Assembly: GCA_023381945.1 (NCBI GenBank)
Contig: JAMCQY010000361.1
Span: 1-13,090, forward strand
DNA from: Deltaproteobacteria bacterium
GTDB taxonomy: Bacteria; Desulfobacterota; Desulfobaccia; Desulfobaccales; 0-14-0-80-60-11
DNA length: 13,090 nucleotides
Reading direction: 5' to 3'
Below are positions 1 to 6,304 of the stretch, one piece after another. Both the position numbers and the translations under genes were made by a program. Positions within the stretch are counted from its first letter, which is position 1. Each line of letters starts with the position of its first letter. The notes under the pieces were generated by a model that saw only the letters and a program-made list of their open reading frames with translations, had not been told where the DNA came from and did no database searches.

Positions 1-1066
1 CGCCGTCTTCTTTCAATAAAACCATATCTTCCAGCCTTATTCCCCCCCAACCGGCCAGGTAAATCCCCGGCTCCACGGTAACCACGCTGCCGGCCTTGAG
101 CACCGTACGGCGTTCCGGGTTGGGGCTCATGGCGGGATTTTCGTGCACTGCCAGGCCCACCCCGTGGCCCAGGGAGTGGCCAAAGGCCTCGCCGTAGCCT
201 TCTTGCGCAATCACCCCCCGTGCCAGGGCGTCGGCGTCCAGGCTGTCCATCCCGGCCTTGAGCTTCGCCTCGGCGCTGGCCTGGGCCTGACGCACCAGAC
301 TGTAAATCTTGCGAAACTGCTCATCCGCCGGCCCCAGGATATAGGTACGGGTAATGTCGGCGCAGTAGCCGTTCAAGCGGCCGCCCATGTCGATAATGAT
401 GGGCTCCCCGGCCTCGATGATCCGGTCCCCCGGCTGGTGATGCGGCCGGGCGCTGTTTTCGCCGGCGGCCACGATGGGGGGAAAGGCCAGGGACTCGCAC
501 CCGCCCTCCCGCAGGCCCGCCTCGATCTCCCAGGCCACCTGGCGCTCCGTCTTGCCTGGGGTAAGCTCCCGGAAAACCTGGCGCAGCACGGCCTCACTCA
601 CCTCCAGGGCCCGGCGCATGGCGGCCAATTCCTCCGGGGCCTTGGCCTCCCGCAGCTCTTCCACCACCCCTTCCAGGGGCTGCCACTCCACCTGAACCCC
701 TTTGGAGCCGACGGTTTCGGTCAGGCGCTGATAGCCCCGGAAAGTCACGTGAGCCGCTTCAAAGCCGAGCCGGCGCACCCTCAGTTCCTTAAGCAGCCCT
801 GCCAGGGTTTCCCCCAGGCTCACCTTGTAGATGACGATCTGAAAGTCCGGGGCTTCCTGCTGAGCCCAAAGCTGGTAACGAAAATCGGTGAGCAGCGCCA
901 TGGCGTCCTGGGTAATCAGGAGGGCGGGTGCGAGTCCCTGCTCCGCGGTGAAGCCGCTGAGATAGCGGCGGTTTTCCGGGCCGGTAACCAGCAGGCCGTC
1001 GATCTCCCGCTGGCTGCAAAGCTCTCTCAAGGCGGCAAGACGCTTATTTACTATGGAGGTTGTCAT
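1..1066 (-). CDS. Xaa-Pro aminopeptidase/dipeptidase, peptidase family M24B (3' end cut off by window)
   Basis: Cytosolic metallopeptidase that removes N-terminal residues ahead of proline or splits X-Pro dipeptides. The frame reads from the ATG at 1066-1064 to the window edge, giving 355 codons. A creatinase-type N-terminal domain (about residues 10-130, with the GLLVTGPENRRYLSGF stretch) precedes the pita-bread catalytic domain. All five metal ligands of M24 are visible: Asp226 (IIDMGG), Asp237 (CADITRTY), His301 (GHSLGHGVGL), Glu332 (VTVEPGIY) and Glu346 (RLED). Family members are usually about 355-360 residues, so only a few C-terminal residues should be missing. The start fits because MTTSIVNKRLAALRELC aligns with the usual N-terminus, although the Shine-Dalgarno (CCAGG) is weak. 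It is transcribed divergently from the HAD gene. PepP versus PepQ cannot be decided here. Plus-strand open frames across this region are shadows. Confidence 0.93.
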   Translation of the reverse strand, partial: MTTSIVNKRLAALRELCSQREIDGLLVTGPENRRYLSGFTAEQGLAPALLITQDAMALLTDFRYQLWAQQEAPDFQIVIYKVSLGETLAGLLKELRVRRLGFEAAHVTFRGYQRLTETVGSKGVQVEWQPLEGVVEELREAKAPEELAAMRRALEVSEAVLRQVFRELTPGKTERQVAWEIEAGLREGGCESLAFPPIVAAGENSARPHHQPGDRIIEAGEPIIIDMGGRLNGYCADITRTYILGPADEQFRKIYSLVRQAQASAEAKLKAGMDSLDADALARGVIAQEGYGEAFGHSLGHGVGLAVHENPAMSPNPERRTVLKAGSVVTVEPGIYLAGWGGIRLEDMVLLKEDG

Positions 1067-1096
1067 GCCTGGATTCTGGGAAAAACCCGGCTTAAT

Positions 1097-1132
1097 TGCA
1101 AGGAAAAATCGGCCAGGAGATTTTTCCTTGCA
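1097..1132. repeat. Perfect 14-bp inverted repeat upstream of the M24 peptidase
   Basis: TGCAAGGAAAAATC (1097-1110) and its exact reverse complement (1119-1132) are separated by the 8-base spacer GGCCAGGA. The element lies 31 bases upstream of the peptidase start. On the minus strand its proximal end overlaps a possible -35 (TTGCAA, 1101-1096), which is followed after 17 bases by CAGAAT (1078-1073). That arrangement would suit an operator or a very short leader. There is no T-run immediately after either arm beyond the stem itself, so a simple terminator is less likely. The function is not known. Confidence 0.6.
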
Positions 1133-1233
1133 GAAATTGGCAGATTTGACCGTAACACGTTAGAAGGGGAAAGATGCAGGTCATGATCGGAAATCGGGCC
1201 AGGCACGCCGCGCCGCCGTCTCCCGGCCTGCTA

Positions 1234-1262
1234 TTGACAATCAGGGGATTTCGAACTATTCT
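1234..1262 (+). promoter_or_regulatory. Sigma70-like promoter for the HAD-rubredoxin-lepB set
   Basis: A perfect -35 hexamer TTGACA (1234-1239) is followed by exactly 17 bases and TATTCT (1257-1262), five of six matches to the -10 consensus. Transcription would start near 1269, leaving an untranslated leader of about 90 bases before the HAD start codon. No alternative of similar quality is seen in this gap. Confidence 0.7.
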
Positions 1263-1357
1263 TAACATTTAATGCCTGGTCAGATGGCCGGGTAATTTTC
1301 GTTCCCGCCCTCCTGAATAATGCCGTTGGCGGATAGCTGCACTCCACTATTTCCAGG

Positions 1358-1999
1358 ATGCACGATTTGATCAAGCTGGTTGCCTTTGATTGCGATGGCG
1401 TCTTGTTCGACTCCCGGCAGGCCAACATCGCCTTTTACAACGACATCCTGGCCCGCTTCGAGCGACCCCGGATGGACCTCGAAGCCGAGGATTTCGTCCA
1501 CAGCCACACCGTCTGGGAATCAATCGAATATATCTTTCAAGGTTATCCTAATCTCAACGCGGTGCGTGATTATTGCCGCAACTTCGATTACAGCCCCTTC
1601 ATTCCCATGATGGTGGAAGAGCCCCACCTGCGGGAATTTCTGGGATTTTTGCGTCCCGCCTGCTTTACGGCCCTGGCCACCAACCGCGCCACCACCACCG
1701 AGGCGGTGCTCAGTTATCATCGGCTGACGGATAATTTTGATTTGGTAATTTCGGCCCAGGACGTCGCTCGTCCCAAGCCGCATCCGGAAGCTTTTGAACG
1801 CATTCTGGCTCACTTCGGGTTGGAGCCCCGGGAGGCCGTCTATATCGGGGACTCCGAAGTGGACCAGGCCTTTGCCGTCAATGCCGGGGTGCCCCTGGTG
1901 GCCTACCGCAACCCCAGGTTGCAGGCGGACTATTACCTGGAGTCTTTCGCCGCCGGTCCGGATTTGCTCCGGCGGCTCAACGGCTGCGAATTTTCCTGA
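1358..1999 (+). CDS. HAD-superfamily hydrolase, phosphoglycolate phosphatase-like
   Basis: Cytosolic Mg2+-dependent phosphatase of 213 residues that acts through an aspartyl-phosphate intermediate. The four HAD motifs are in order: motif [11 protein letters not shown] with nucleophile Asp11 and Asp13, motif II ALATNR with Thr108, motif [13 protein letters not shown] with Lys140, and motif [18 protein letters not shown] with Asp165 and Asp169. A helical cap of about residues 17-95 sits between motifs I and II, the class C1 layout of Gph and PpaX. The physiological substrate cannot be read from the sequence; phosphoglycolate, pyrophosphate and small sugar phosphates are all possible. The ATG at 1358 has only a weak ribosome site, but it puts motif I at the usual distance from the N-terminus. 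The stop lies 14 bases before the rubredoxin start, so the two are probably co-transcribed. Confidence 0.88.
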   Translation: MHDLIKLVAFDCDGVLFDSRQANIAFYNDILARFERPRMDLEAEDFVHSHTVWESIEYIFQGYPNLNAVRDYCRNFDYSPFIPMMVEEPHLREFLGFLRPACFTALATNRATTTEAVLSYHRLTDNFDLVISAQDVARPKPHPEAFERILAHFGLEPREAVYIGDSEVDQAFAVNAGVPLVAYRNPRLQADYYLESFAAGPDLLRRLNGCEFS

Positions 2000-2013
2000 G
2001 AAAGGAGCCCGTC

Positions 2014-2175
2014 ATGAAGAAATATGAATGCGAAGTCTGTGGCTATATTTACGACCCTGAGGCGGGTGATCCGGATAACGGCGTTCCCGCCGGCACCGCT
2101 TTTGAAAAACTGCCCCAGGACTGGGTCTGCCCGATTTGCGGCGCCCCCCAAGATCAATTCAAACCAGTGGACTGA
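2014..2175 (+). CDS. Rubredoxin, 53 residues
   Basis: Small mononuclear iron electron carrier of the cytoplasm. The reading frame begins [18 protein letters not shown] and contains both knuckles of the Fe(SCys)4 site: CEVCGY (Cys6, Cys9) and CPICGAP (Cys39, Cys42). It also has the conserved aromatic and acidic residues (Tyr11, Tyr13, Asp14, Trp37). The length of 53 residues is standard for rubredoxins. The start is supported by AAAGGAG at 2001-2007, seven bases ahead of the ATG. In sulfate reducers rubredoxin commonly passes electrons to oxygen- or superoxide-detoxifying proteins (rubredoxin:oxygen oxidoreductase, desulfoferrodoxin, rubrerythrin), but no such partner is in this window. A short GC stem (CCGGT/ACCGG, 2177-2191) follows the stop and lacks a T-run, so transcription may continue into lepB. 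Confidence 0.97.
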   Translation: MKKYECEVCGYIYDPEAGDPDNGVPAGTAFEKLPQDWVCPICGAPQDQFKPVD

Positions 2176-2218
2176 TCCGGTCTCAAACCGGTGGCCGTCT
2201 GCCTAAGAATCGAGGAAC

Positions 2219-2959
2219 ATGAACTCATCCGCCCTTAAAACCGGAAAAGCCATATCCGATGCCCGCCCCAAGAAATCCCTGGTCCGGGAGTATGCCGAAG
2301 CCCTGGCCATTGCCTTTGTCCTAGCCTTGGTTATCAAATTCTTTCTGTTTCAAGCCTTTTCCATCCCCTCGGGGTCCATGGAAAATACCCTGCTGATCGG
2401 CGACTACCTGCTGGTGAACAAACTGAGCTACGGCATCCGCAGTCCCCTGGATAACAAGGTGATGGTCCCCATCGGCAAACCCCAGCGGGGCGACGTGGCG
2501 GTCTTCATCTTTCCCCAGGACCCCACCAAGGACTACATCAAGCGGATCATCGGCCTGCCCGGCGACACGGTCCAGATCGTCAATAAAAAGGTCCTGATCA
2601 ACGGCAAAGAGTACAAGACCCCCCAGGCCCACTACGAAGATAATATTGTTATGCCGACTCCCCAGAGTCCCGTCGAACCCGCCCGGGATAATTTCGGCCC
2701 GGTGGTGGTGCCGCCAAAGAGCTATTTCGTGATGGGCGACAACCGGGACCGCAGCTATGACAGCCGCTTCTGGGGCTTCGTGCCCATGGACAATCTTCGG
2801 GGCCGGGCCATGGTTATTTATTTCTCGTGGGCCGGAAACCATCATGATGGGTTTTTTCAGGCCCTGCTGGGGGGATTCCAGGGATTGGTGCATAATTTCC
2901 ACTGGAACAGCCAAGAGTTCCATATACGATGGGACCGCATAGGCAAGGTGATCCATTAA
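2219..2959 (+). CDS. lepB: Signal peptidase I
   Basis: Membrane-anchored Ser/Lys-dyad protease (family S26A) that removes signal peptides from exported proteins on the outer face of the inner membrane; 246 residues. One N-terminal membrane segment (about 27-46, ALAIAFVLALVIKFFLFQAF) precedes box B, SIPSGSM, with the nucleophile Ser53. Box D, YIKRIIGLPGD, provides the general base Lys108. Box E, GDNRDRSYDSRFWG, spans 173-186. Only one transmembrane segment is seen, against two in E. coli LepB, which is common outside the enterobacteria. The ATG is preceded by GAGG (2212-2215). The gene follows rubredoxin by 43 bases and probably shares its transcript. No clear intrinsic terminator follows; a palindromic repeat begins soon after the stop. 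Confidence 0.96.
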   Translation: MNSSALKTGKAISDARPKKSLVREYAEALAIAFVLALVIKFFLFQAFSIPSGSMENTLLIGDYLLVNKLSYGIRSPLDNKVMVPIGKPQRGDVAVFIFPQDPTKDYIKRIIGLPGDTVQIVNKKVLINGKEYKTPQAHYEDNIVMPTPQSPVEPARDNFGPVVVPPKSYFVMGDNRDRSYDSRFWGFVPMDNLRGRAMVIYFSWAGNHHDGFFQALLGGFQGLVHNFHWNSQEFHIRWDRIGKVIH

Positions 2960-2970
2960 AATACAGTTTT

Positions 2971-3106
2971 TAGAGGCGCCTGCAAAACTCCCCTTTTTTG
3001 TCATTCTGAGGGAGCGAAGCGACCGAAGAATCTCGTAATTATGTCATGAAATACGAGATCCTTCGCTATGCTCAGGATGACAAAACCGCTTTTTGCAAGA
3101 GGCCCT
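2971..3106. repeat. Large imperfect palindrome of a dispersed intergenic repeat type
   Basis: The left half runs from about 2971 to 3036 and its diverged inverted copy from about 3051 to 3106. The best-matching core is TTTTTTGTCATTCTGAG (2994-3010) against CTCAGGATGACAAAA (3071-3085). Flanking matches are AGAATCTCGTA (3027-3037) against TACGAGATCCTTCG (3052-3065) and a CTGCAAAA block (2980-2987) against TTTTGCAAG (3091-3099). The internal GGAGCGAAGCGACCGAAGAA stretch is typical of short dispersed repeats seen between genes in several bacterial phyla. There is no coding capacity. It could fold as a long hairpin at the 3' end of the lepB transcript. Confidence 0.7.
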
Positions 3107-3130
3107 TTAGTTTTTAGTTTTCAGTTTCGA

Positions 3131-3157
3131 TCATTTTGAGTGGAGTGAAGAATCCCG
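3131..3157 (+). repeat. Partial, degenerate copy of the palindrome half-element
   Basis: TCATTTTGAG at 3131-3140 and GTGAAGAATCCCG at 3145-3157 match the left half of the preceding palindrome (TCATTCTGAG ... CGAAGAATCTCG), with a shorter middle and several substitutions. It sits just ahead of the possible TTG start of the substrate-binding protein, so the 5' leader of that gene is partly repeat-derived. Confidence 0.5.
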
Positions 3158-3193
3158 CATTTGCAAAAATTCTCGAACTTAACTTGCTCAAAA

Positions 3194-4165
3194 ATGCCGA
3201 CGATTCTAACCACTAAAATCGCTTGCCAAAAATCGAAAAACGAAAACTTAAAATTTTTAGCTGTCTTCGTACTTACTCTGATGGCCGCCTGGGGCTGCAG
3301 CCCCGCGGCCTCAAATCCCATCGTCATCTTCTGCTCCCCTGACTCGCCGCGCATGCAGCAGGCCATTGCCGCACTAAGGGAAAAGCTGCCGGAGGCTCCC
3401 CTGGAGGTGGTCTGCGTCCCGGAATTCGGCGATGAACTCAAGGCCGGTCTGCGCCAAATCCGGCAACTCAAGCCCTGGCTGATAGTGGTCCTGGGCACCC
3501 CTGCCCTCATGGCCGTGGCCCCGGTGGAGAAGCACACCCCGGTGGTCTTCGCCCTGGTGGCCAATCCCTATTTCACCGGCGCCGCTTATGACCCGGAGCG
3601 CCCGGAAGAACATCAGGAGAACCTCACCGGCATCGCCTCGCCGCCGCCCCTGGAAGCAGCCCTGAAAGAAGGCGCCGGTCTCCTGGGCAATTCCGCCTGG
3701 GGTCTGTTATACGATCCTACTGACGGCGTAGCCGCGCAGCTCGCCGCGGAATTCACCCGCACAGCCCCGCGTTTTGGCATCACTCCCTTGACCGAGACCA
3801 GCACCAGAGCCGCTACCGACCCTCAGGCCTTAAAACGCCTCCTGGGCCGGGGGGCCAGGGTAATTTACCTGCCGCCGGCGGCCGCGGCAGCCCGCTACGC
3901 CCCGCTGGTGCTGGACCGGGGCCGACGGCGGCAGGTTATAGTGGTGAGCGGTTATCCCGAAGGCTCCCATCAAGGGGCGCTGTTATGGGTGGCTATGGAC
4001 TACCGCCGCTTGGGCGAGGAGACTGCGGCCCTGGCTTTGCGGGTTTTAGGCGGCGAAGCCCCTAAAAAGATCCCCATTACCCAATCGACTCCATTGCAGG
4101 TGGAAGTGGATGAGAAGTTAGTCAGGCATTGGGGTGGCTATCCGCCACCTCGTTCTGCGCAGTAA
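3194..4165 (+). CDS. ABC transporter substrate-binding protein-like lipoprotein (ABC_sub_bind / TrpX-type)
   Basis: Probable exported, lipid-anchored periplasmic binding protein, 323 residues from the ATG at 3194. A basic N-terminus is followed by the hydrophobic run FLAVFVLTLMAAWGC, ending in a lipobox-like cysteine (Cys35). The mature part has the two-lobed fold pattern of the PF04392 family: PIVIFCSPDSPRMQQAI, LIVVLGTPALMAV, a VFALVANPYFTG hinge-like segment, GLLYDPTDG, and a C-terminal WVAMDYRRLGEETAALALRVL block. Relatives often bind amino acids or aromatic compounds, but the ligand here is unknown. No permease or ATPase gene is adjacent, so it is an orphan binding protein. The start is uncertain: the frame is open back to a TTG at 3161, but that lies against the degenerate repeat, and neither start has a good ribosome site. 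The leader is AT-rich compared with the rest of the gene. Confidence 0.8.
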   Translation: MPTILTTKIACQKSKNENLKFLAVFVLTLMAAWGCSPAASNPIVIFCSPDSPRMQQAIAALREKLPEAPLEVVCVPEFGDELKAGLRQIRQLKPWLIVVLGTPALMAVAPVEKHTPVVFALVANPYFTGAAYDPERPEEHQENLTGIASPPPLEAALKEGAGLLGNSAWGLLYDPTDGVAAQLAAEFTRTAPRFGITPLTETSTRAATDPQALKRLLGRGARVIYLPPAAAAARYAPLVLDRGRRRQVIVVSGYPEGSHQGALLWVAMDYRRLGEETAALALRVLGGEAPKKIPITQSTPLQVEVDEKLVRHWGGYPPPRSAQ

Positions 4166-4176
4166 GCCTGAGATTG

Positions 4177-4201
4177 TAGTGGCGGGGTCACCCCGCCCCT
4201 A
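4177..4201. repeat. REP-like hairpin upstream of the tyrosine transposase
   Basis: TAGTGGCGGGGT (4177-4188) and ACCCCGCCCCTA (4190-4201) form a 12-bp stem with one mismatch around a single-base centre. The sequence closely resembles the two copies inside the following transposase gene (GGGGCGGGTTCACC and GGTGAAACCCCGCCCC). Position beside a RAYT gene and sequence similarity to the internal copies support a REP identity. Confidence 0.7.
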
Positions 4202-4224
4202 TAGAAGCGCAAGGTAAAAAGTTT

Positions 4225-4862
4225 ATGATTTCCAAACAACCACATAGAAAGGTCCTTCGCCTCAAAGATTATGATTATTTTCAGGAAGGCGCGTATTTTG
4301 TAACTGTTTGTTCCGAAAAACGAGAAAACGTATTTGGCATCATAAGAGATGGAAAATGCAATTAGTCGAGCATGGCAAAATCATTGCTGAAACCTGGAAT
4401 GCTTTACTTCAAAGATTTCCGAATATCGAACTTGATTCTTTTGTTGTAATGCCTAATCACATTCACGGAATCATCCGAATCGCAGGGGCGGGTTCACCCC
4501 GCCTCAGTAACACCCTCAGAGAATCACAAGGCGGTGAAACCCCGCCCCTACAAGCAAAGGCGTCTCTATCGCAAATAATGGGTTACTTCAAATATCAATC
4601 CACTAAACTAATCAACGAATTACGAGGCACACCTGGTGTTAAAATTTGGCAACGCGGTTATTATGAGCATATAATCCGTGACGATGAATCATTTAACCGA
4701 ATCAGTGATTATATCGCAAATAACCCTTTGCGATGGGAACTGGATCGGGAAAATCCACTGGCTCGCGGAAATGATGACTTTGATAATTGGCTAGCCAAGT
4801 TCAAGTCGTTGCCCCCAAAACATCCCAAGAACCAGGATTCATCGGCAGGAGGAATTCCATGA
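4225..4862 (+). pseudogene. REP-associated tyrosine transposase (RAYT, IS200/Y1-like), split by a frameshift
   Basis: Single-strand DNA endonuclease of the Y1/HUH type that acts on REP hairpins. From the ATG at 4225 the frame reads MISKQPHRKVLRLKDYDYF and continues through YFVTVCSEKRENVFG to RDGK, then hits TAG at 4363-4365. The homologous continuation (MQLVEHGKIIAETWNALLQ) is in another frame. Adding one A to the run at 4353-4356 joins them into a protein of about 212 residues. The HUH motif is MPNHIHGII (His codons at 4458 and 4464) and the catalytic tyrosine is one of the pair in QRGYYEHIIRDDE (codons 4659-4664). The gene is visibly more AT-rich than its neighbours, consistent with transfer. 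Its stop overlaps the M16 start as ATGA. Inactivation is likely unless the frameshift is a sequencing error or is bypassed. Confidence 0.85.
4484..4550. repeat. Inverted pair of REP-like sequences inside the RAYT reading frame
   Basis: Copy one (4484-4504, AGGGGCGGGTTCACCCCGCCT) is itself a hairpin and is inverted relative to copy two (4529-4550, which ends GAAACCCCGCCCCTA). They are separated by about 24 bases, a BIME-like layout. Both are read through in frame and encode the AGAGSPRLSNTLRESQGGETPP insertion between the HUH motif and the helix SLSQIMGYFKYQSTK. The same sequence flanks the gene at 4177-4201. Confidence 0.7.
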
Positions 4863-6187
4863 TCCCATCCCCGAAATTCGATCCCGCGGCCTGGCAGCCG
4901 GAGATCCAAATGGCGCAATACACCCTGGACAACGGCCTCAACCTCCTGGTCTTACCTGACCGGAGCCTGCCCATCGTCTCCCTGCAAATCCATTATAAAG
5001 TGGGATCGCGCCACGAGCTGCCCGGCATCACCGGCATCTCTCATCTGTTCGAGCACCTGATGTTCCGGGGCACCGAAACCCTGGGTCCCGAAGAATTCTC
5101 CCGCATCCTCCAGGCCAAGGGCGGCGAAATTAACGCCTTTACCACCAAGGACCATACCTCGTACTTCGAAAACCTGCCTTCAGAGCACCTGGAACTCGGC
5201 CTGAAGCTGGAGGCTGACCGGCTGGTGAATTTGAAACTGGATAATGACACCTTCTCGCCGGAACTCCAGGTGGTCATCAGCGAGCGCAAACTGCGCAGCG
5301 TCGATGCCCCTCTGGGGCTGGTGCAGGAGCAGCTTTTTGCCACCGCCTTCACCCAACATCCCTATCAGTGGCCGGTAATCGGCTGGGACCAGGACCTGCA
5401 CCATCTCCGCCTTTCGGATTGCCTTAGTTACTACCGCAACCATTACCACCCGGGCAACATGACGGTGGTCATCGCCGGGGACGCCGAACCGGAGCAGTCC
5501 CGGGACCTGGTGGACCGCTATTTCGGGAGCATCCCAAATCCGGGGGCGCCGCCGGACAGGACCTTTACCGAACCCCCTCAACGGGGTGAGCGCCGCGCCC
5601 TGGTCAAGAAGGTCTCCCAGGTGGAGGCTTTGCTGGCGGGCTACCACGCCGTCGGCATGGACCACCCGGACTTCTATCCCTTGAGCCTGCTGGCCATTAT
5701 CCTTACCGGTGCCAAGGCCTCCCGCTTTTACCAGGAGTTTGTGCGCCCGGGCAAGGCCGCGGCCCTGGAAGTGGAGCTGGCCCCCCTGCCCTTCGCCTCC
5801 CAGGACCCGGACCTCATGGTGGTGGCCGCAGTGGCGGCTCCCGGCCAGCCCCTGGCGGCTTTGGAAAGCGAACTTTGGCAGGCCCTTGAACATCTGCGGC
5901 AAGACGGCGTGGAGCCGCTGGAGCTGGCCCGGGCCAAGAAATTGATGCGGGCCCAGATGGTTAAGAGCCTGTCCCACAACTTCTTCCGGGGTCTGCTGGC
6001 GGGCCTCTTTCATTTGAAGACCGGCGATGCCGCCAAGGCCAATCAAATCCTGGCTTCCTTTGAGGCGGTCAACGAAGCCGATATCCTGAGGGTGGCTCAG
6101 ACTTACCTGCACCAGGACAATCGCACCGTGGTGACCTTGCAGCCGGTGTCGCCTGAGGAAAGCGCCAAATTGGGGCCGCTGGCGTGA
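4859..6187 (+). CDS. M16B zinc peptidase, catalytic subunit (processing-protease beta-like)
   Basis: Probable zinc metalloprotease of 442 residues, one half of a clam-shell M16 heterodimer. The inverted zinc motif HLFEH is at residues 62-66, and the third ligand Glu142 (VISERKL) lies 76 positions after the second His, the classic HxxEH-x76-E spacing. The N-terminal domain begins TLDNGLNLLVLPD and has the usual KVGSRHELPGITGISH run. In the C-terminal domain Arg296 is present but the Tyr expected seven residues later is replaced (VRPGKAAALEVE), so substrate gripping may depend on the partner. The start at 4859 is chosen for AGGAGG at 4847-4852, although the frame is open upstream inside the transposase. 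There is no signal peptide, so a cytosolic location is expected. The start overlaps the transposase stop (ATGA). Confidence 0.9.
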   Translation: MIPSPKFDPAAWQPEIQMAQYTLDNGLNLLVLPDRSLPIVSLQIHYKVGSRHELPGITGISHLFEHLMFRGTETLGPEEFSRILQAKGGEINAFTTKDHTSYFENLPSEHLELGLKLEADRLVNLKLDNDTFSPELQVVISERKLRSVDAPLGLVQEQLFATAFTQHPYQWPVIGWDQDLHHLRLSDCLSYYRNHYHPGNMTVVIAGDAEPEQSRDLVDRYFGSIPNPGAPPDRTFTEPPQRGERRALVKKVSQVEALLAGYHAVGMDHPDFYPLSLLAIILTGAKASRFYQEFVRPGKAAALEVELAPLPFASQDPDLMVVAAVAAPGQPLAALESELWQALEHLRQDGVEPLELARAKKLMRAQMVKSLSHNFFRGLLAGLFHLKTGDAAKANQILASFEAVNEADILRVAQTYLHQDNRTVVTLQPVSPEESAKLGPLA

Positions 6188-6190
6188 AAA

Positions 6191-6262
6191 GATAGGGGAT
6201 AGGGGTCAGAAAAGAGTCCATACTAATCCCTAACCCCTGATCCCTGACCCCTGGACCCTATC
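6191..6262. repeat. Stem-loop repeat between the two M16 genes
   Basis: GATAGGGGATAGGGGTCAG (6191-6209) and CTGACCCCTGGACCCTATC (6244-6262) pair over 16 of 19 positions, with one 3-base internal bulge. The right half also carries internal direct repeats (CCTAACCCCTGATCCCTGACCCCTGG is split over 6229-6254). It starts 3 bases after the M16 stop. It has no T-run, so it is more like a dispersed intergenic repeat or an RNA-stabilising hairpin than a terminator. Confidence 0.6.
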
Positions 6263-6292
6263 TGCTCACTGCTTACTGCTCACTGCTTACTG
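6262..6292 (+). repeat. Tandem 14-bp duplication
   Basis: CTGCTCACTGCTTA occurs at 6262-6275 and again at 6276-6289, followed by a partial third start (CTG). It lies between the stem-loop repeat and the ribosome site (GAAAGGA, 6292-6298) of the second M16 gene, so copy-number change would alter the spacing between the two cistrons. Confidence 0.75.
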
Positions 6293-6304
6293 AAAGGATA
6301 AGAT

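Noticed and set aside
143..1186. Long plus-strand open frame of 347 codons
   Set aside because: It is the antisense shadow of the M24 peptidase, whose minus-strand frame shows all five metal ligands; the plus-strand product resembles no family.
1174..1272. Possible 32-codon plus-strand ORF with GAAGGGGA upstream
   Set aside because: It overlaps the predicted promoter of the HAD gene, has no recognisable sequence, and is well within chance expectation.
2177..2191. Terminator after rubredoxin
   Set aside because: The CCGGT/ACCGG stem is only 5 bp and no T-run follows.
5180..6112. Minus-strand open frame of 310 codons
   Set aside because: Antisense shadow of the zinc-bearing M16 gene; low-complexity Gly/Gln/His-rich translation without a family match.
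6262..6292. CRISPR-like repeat
   Set aside because: Two adjacent 14-mers with no spacers; it is a simple tandem duplication.
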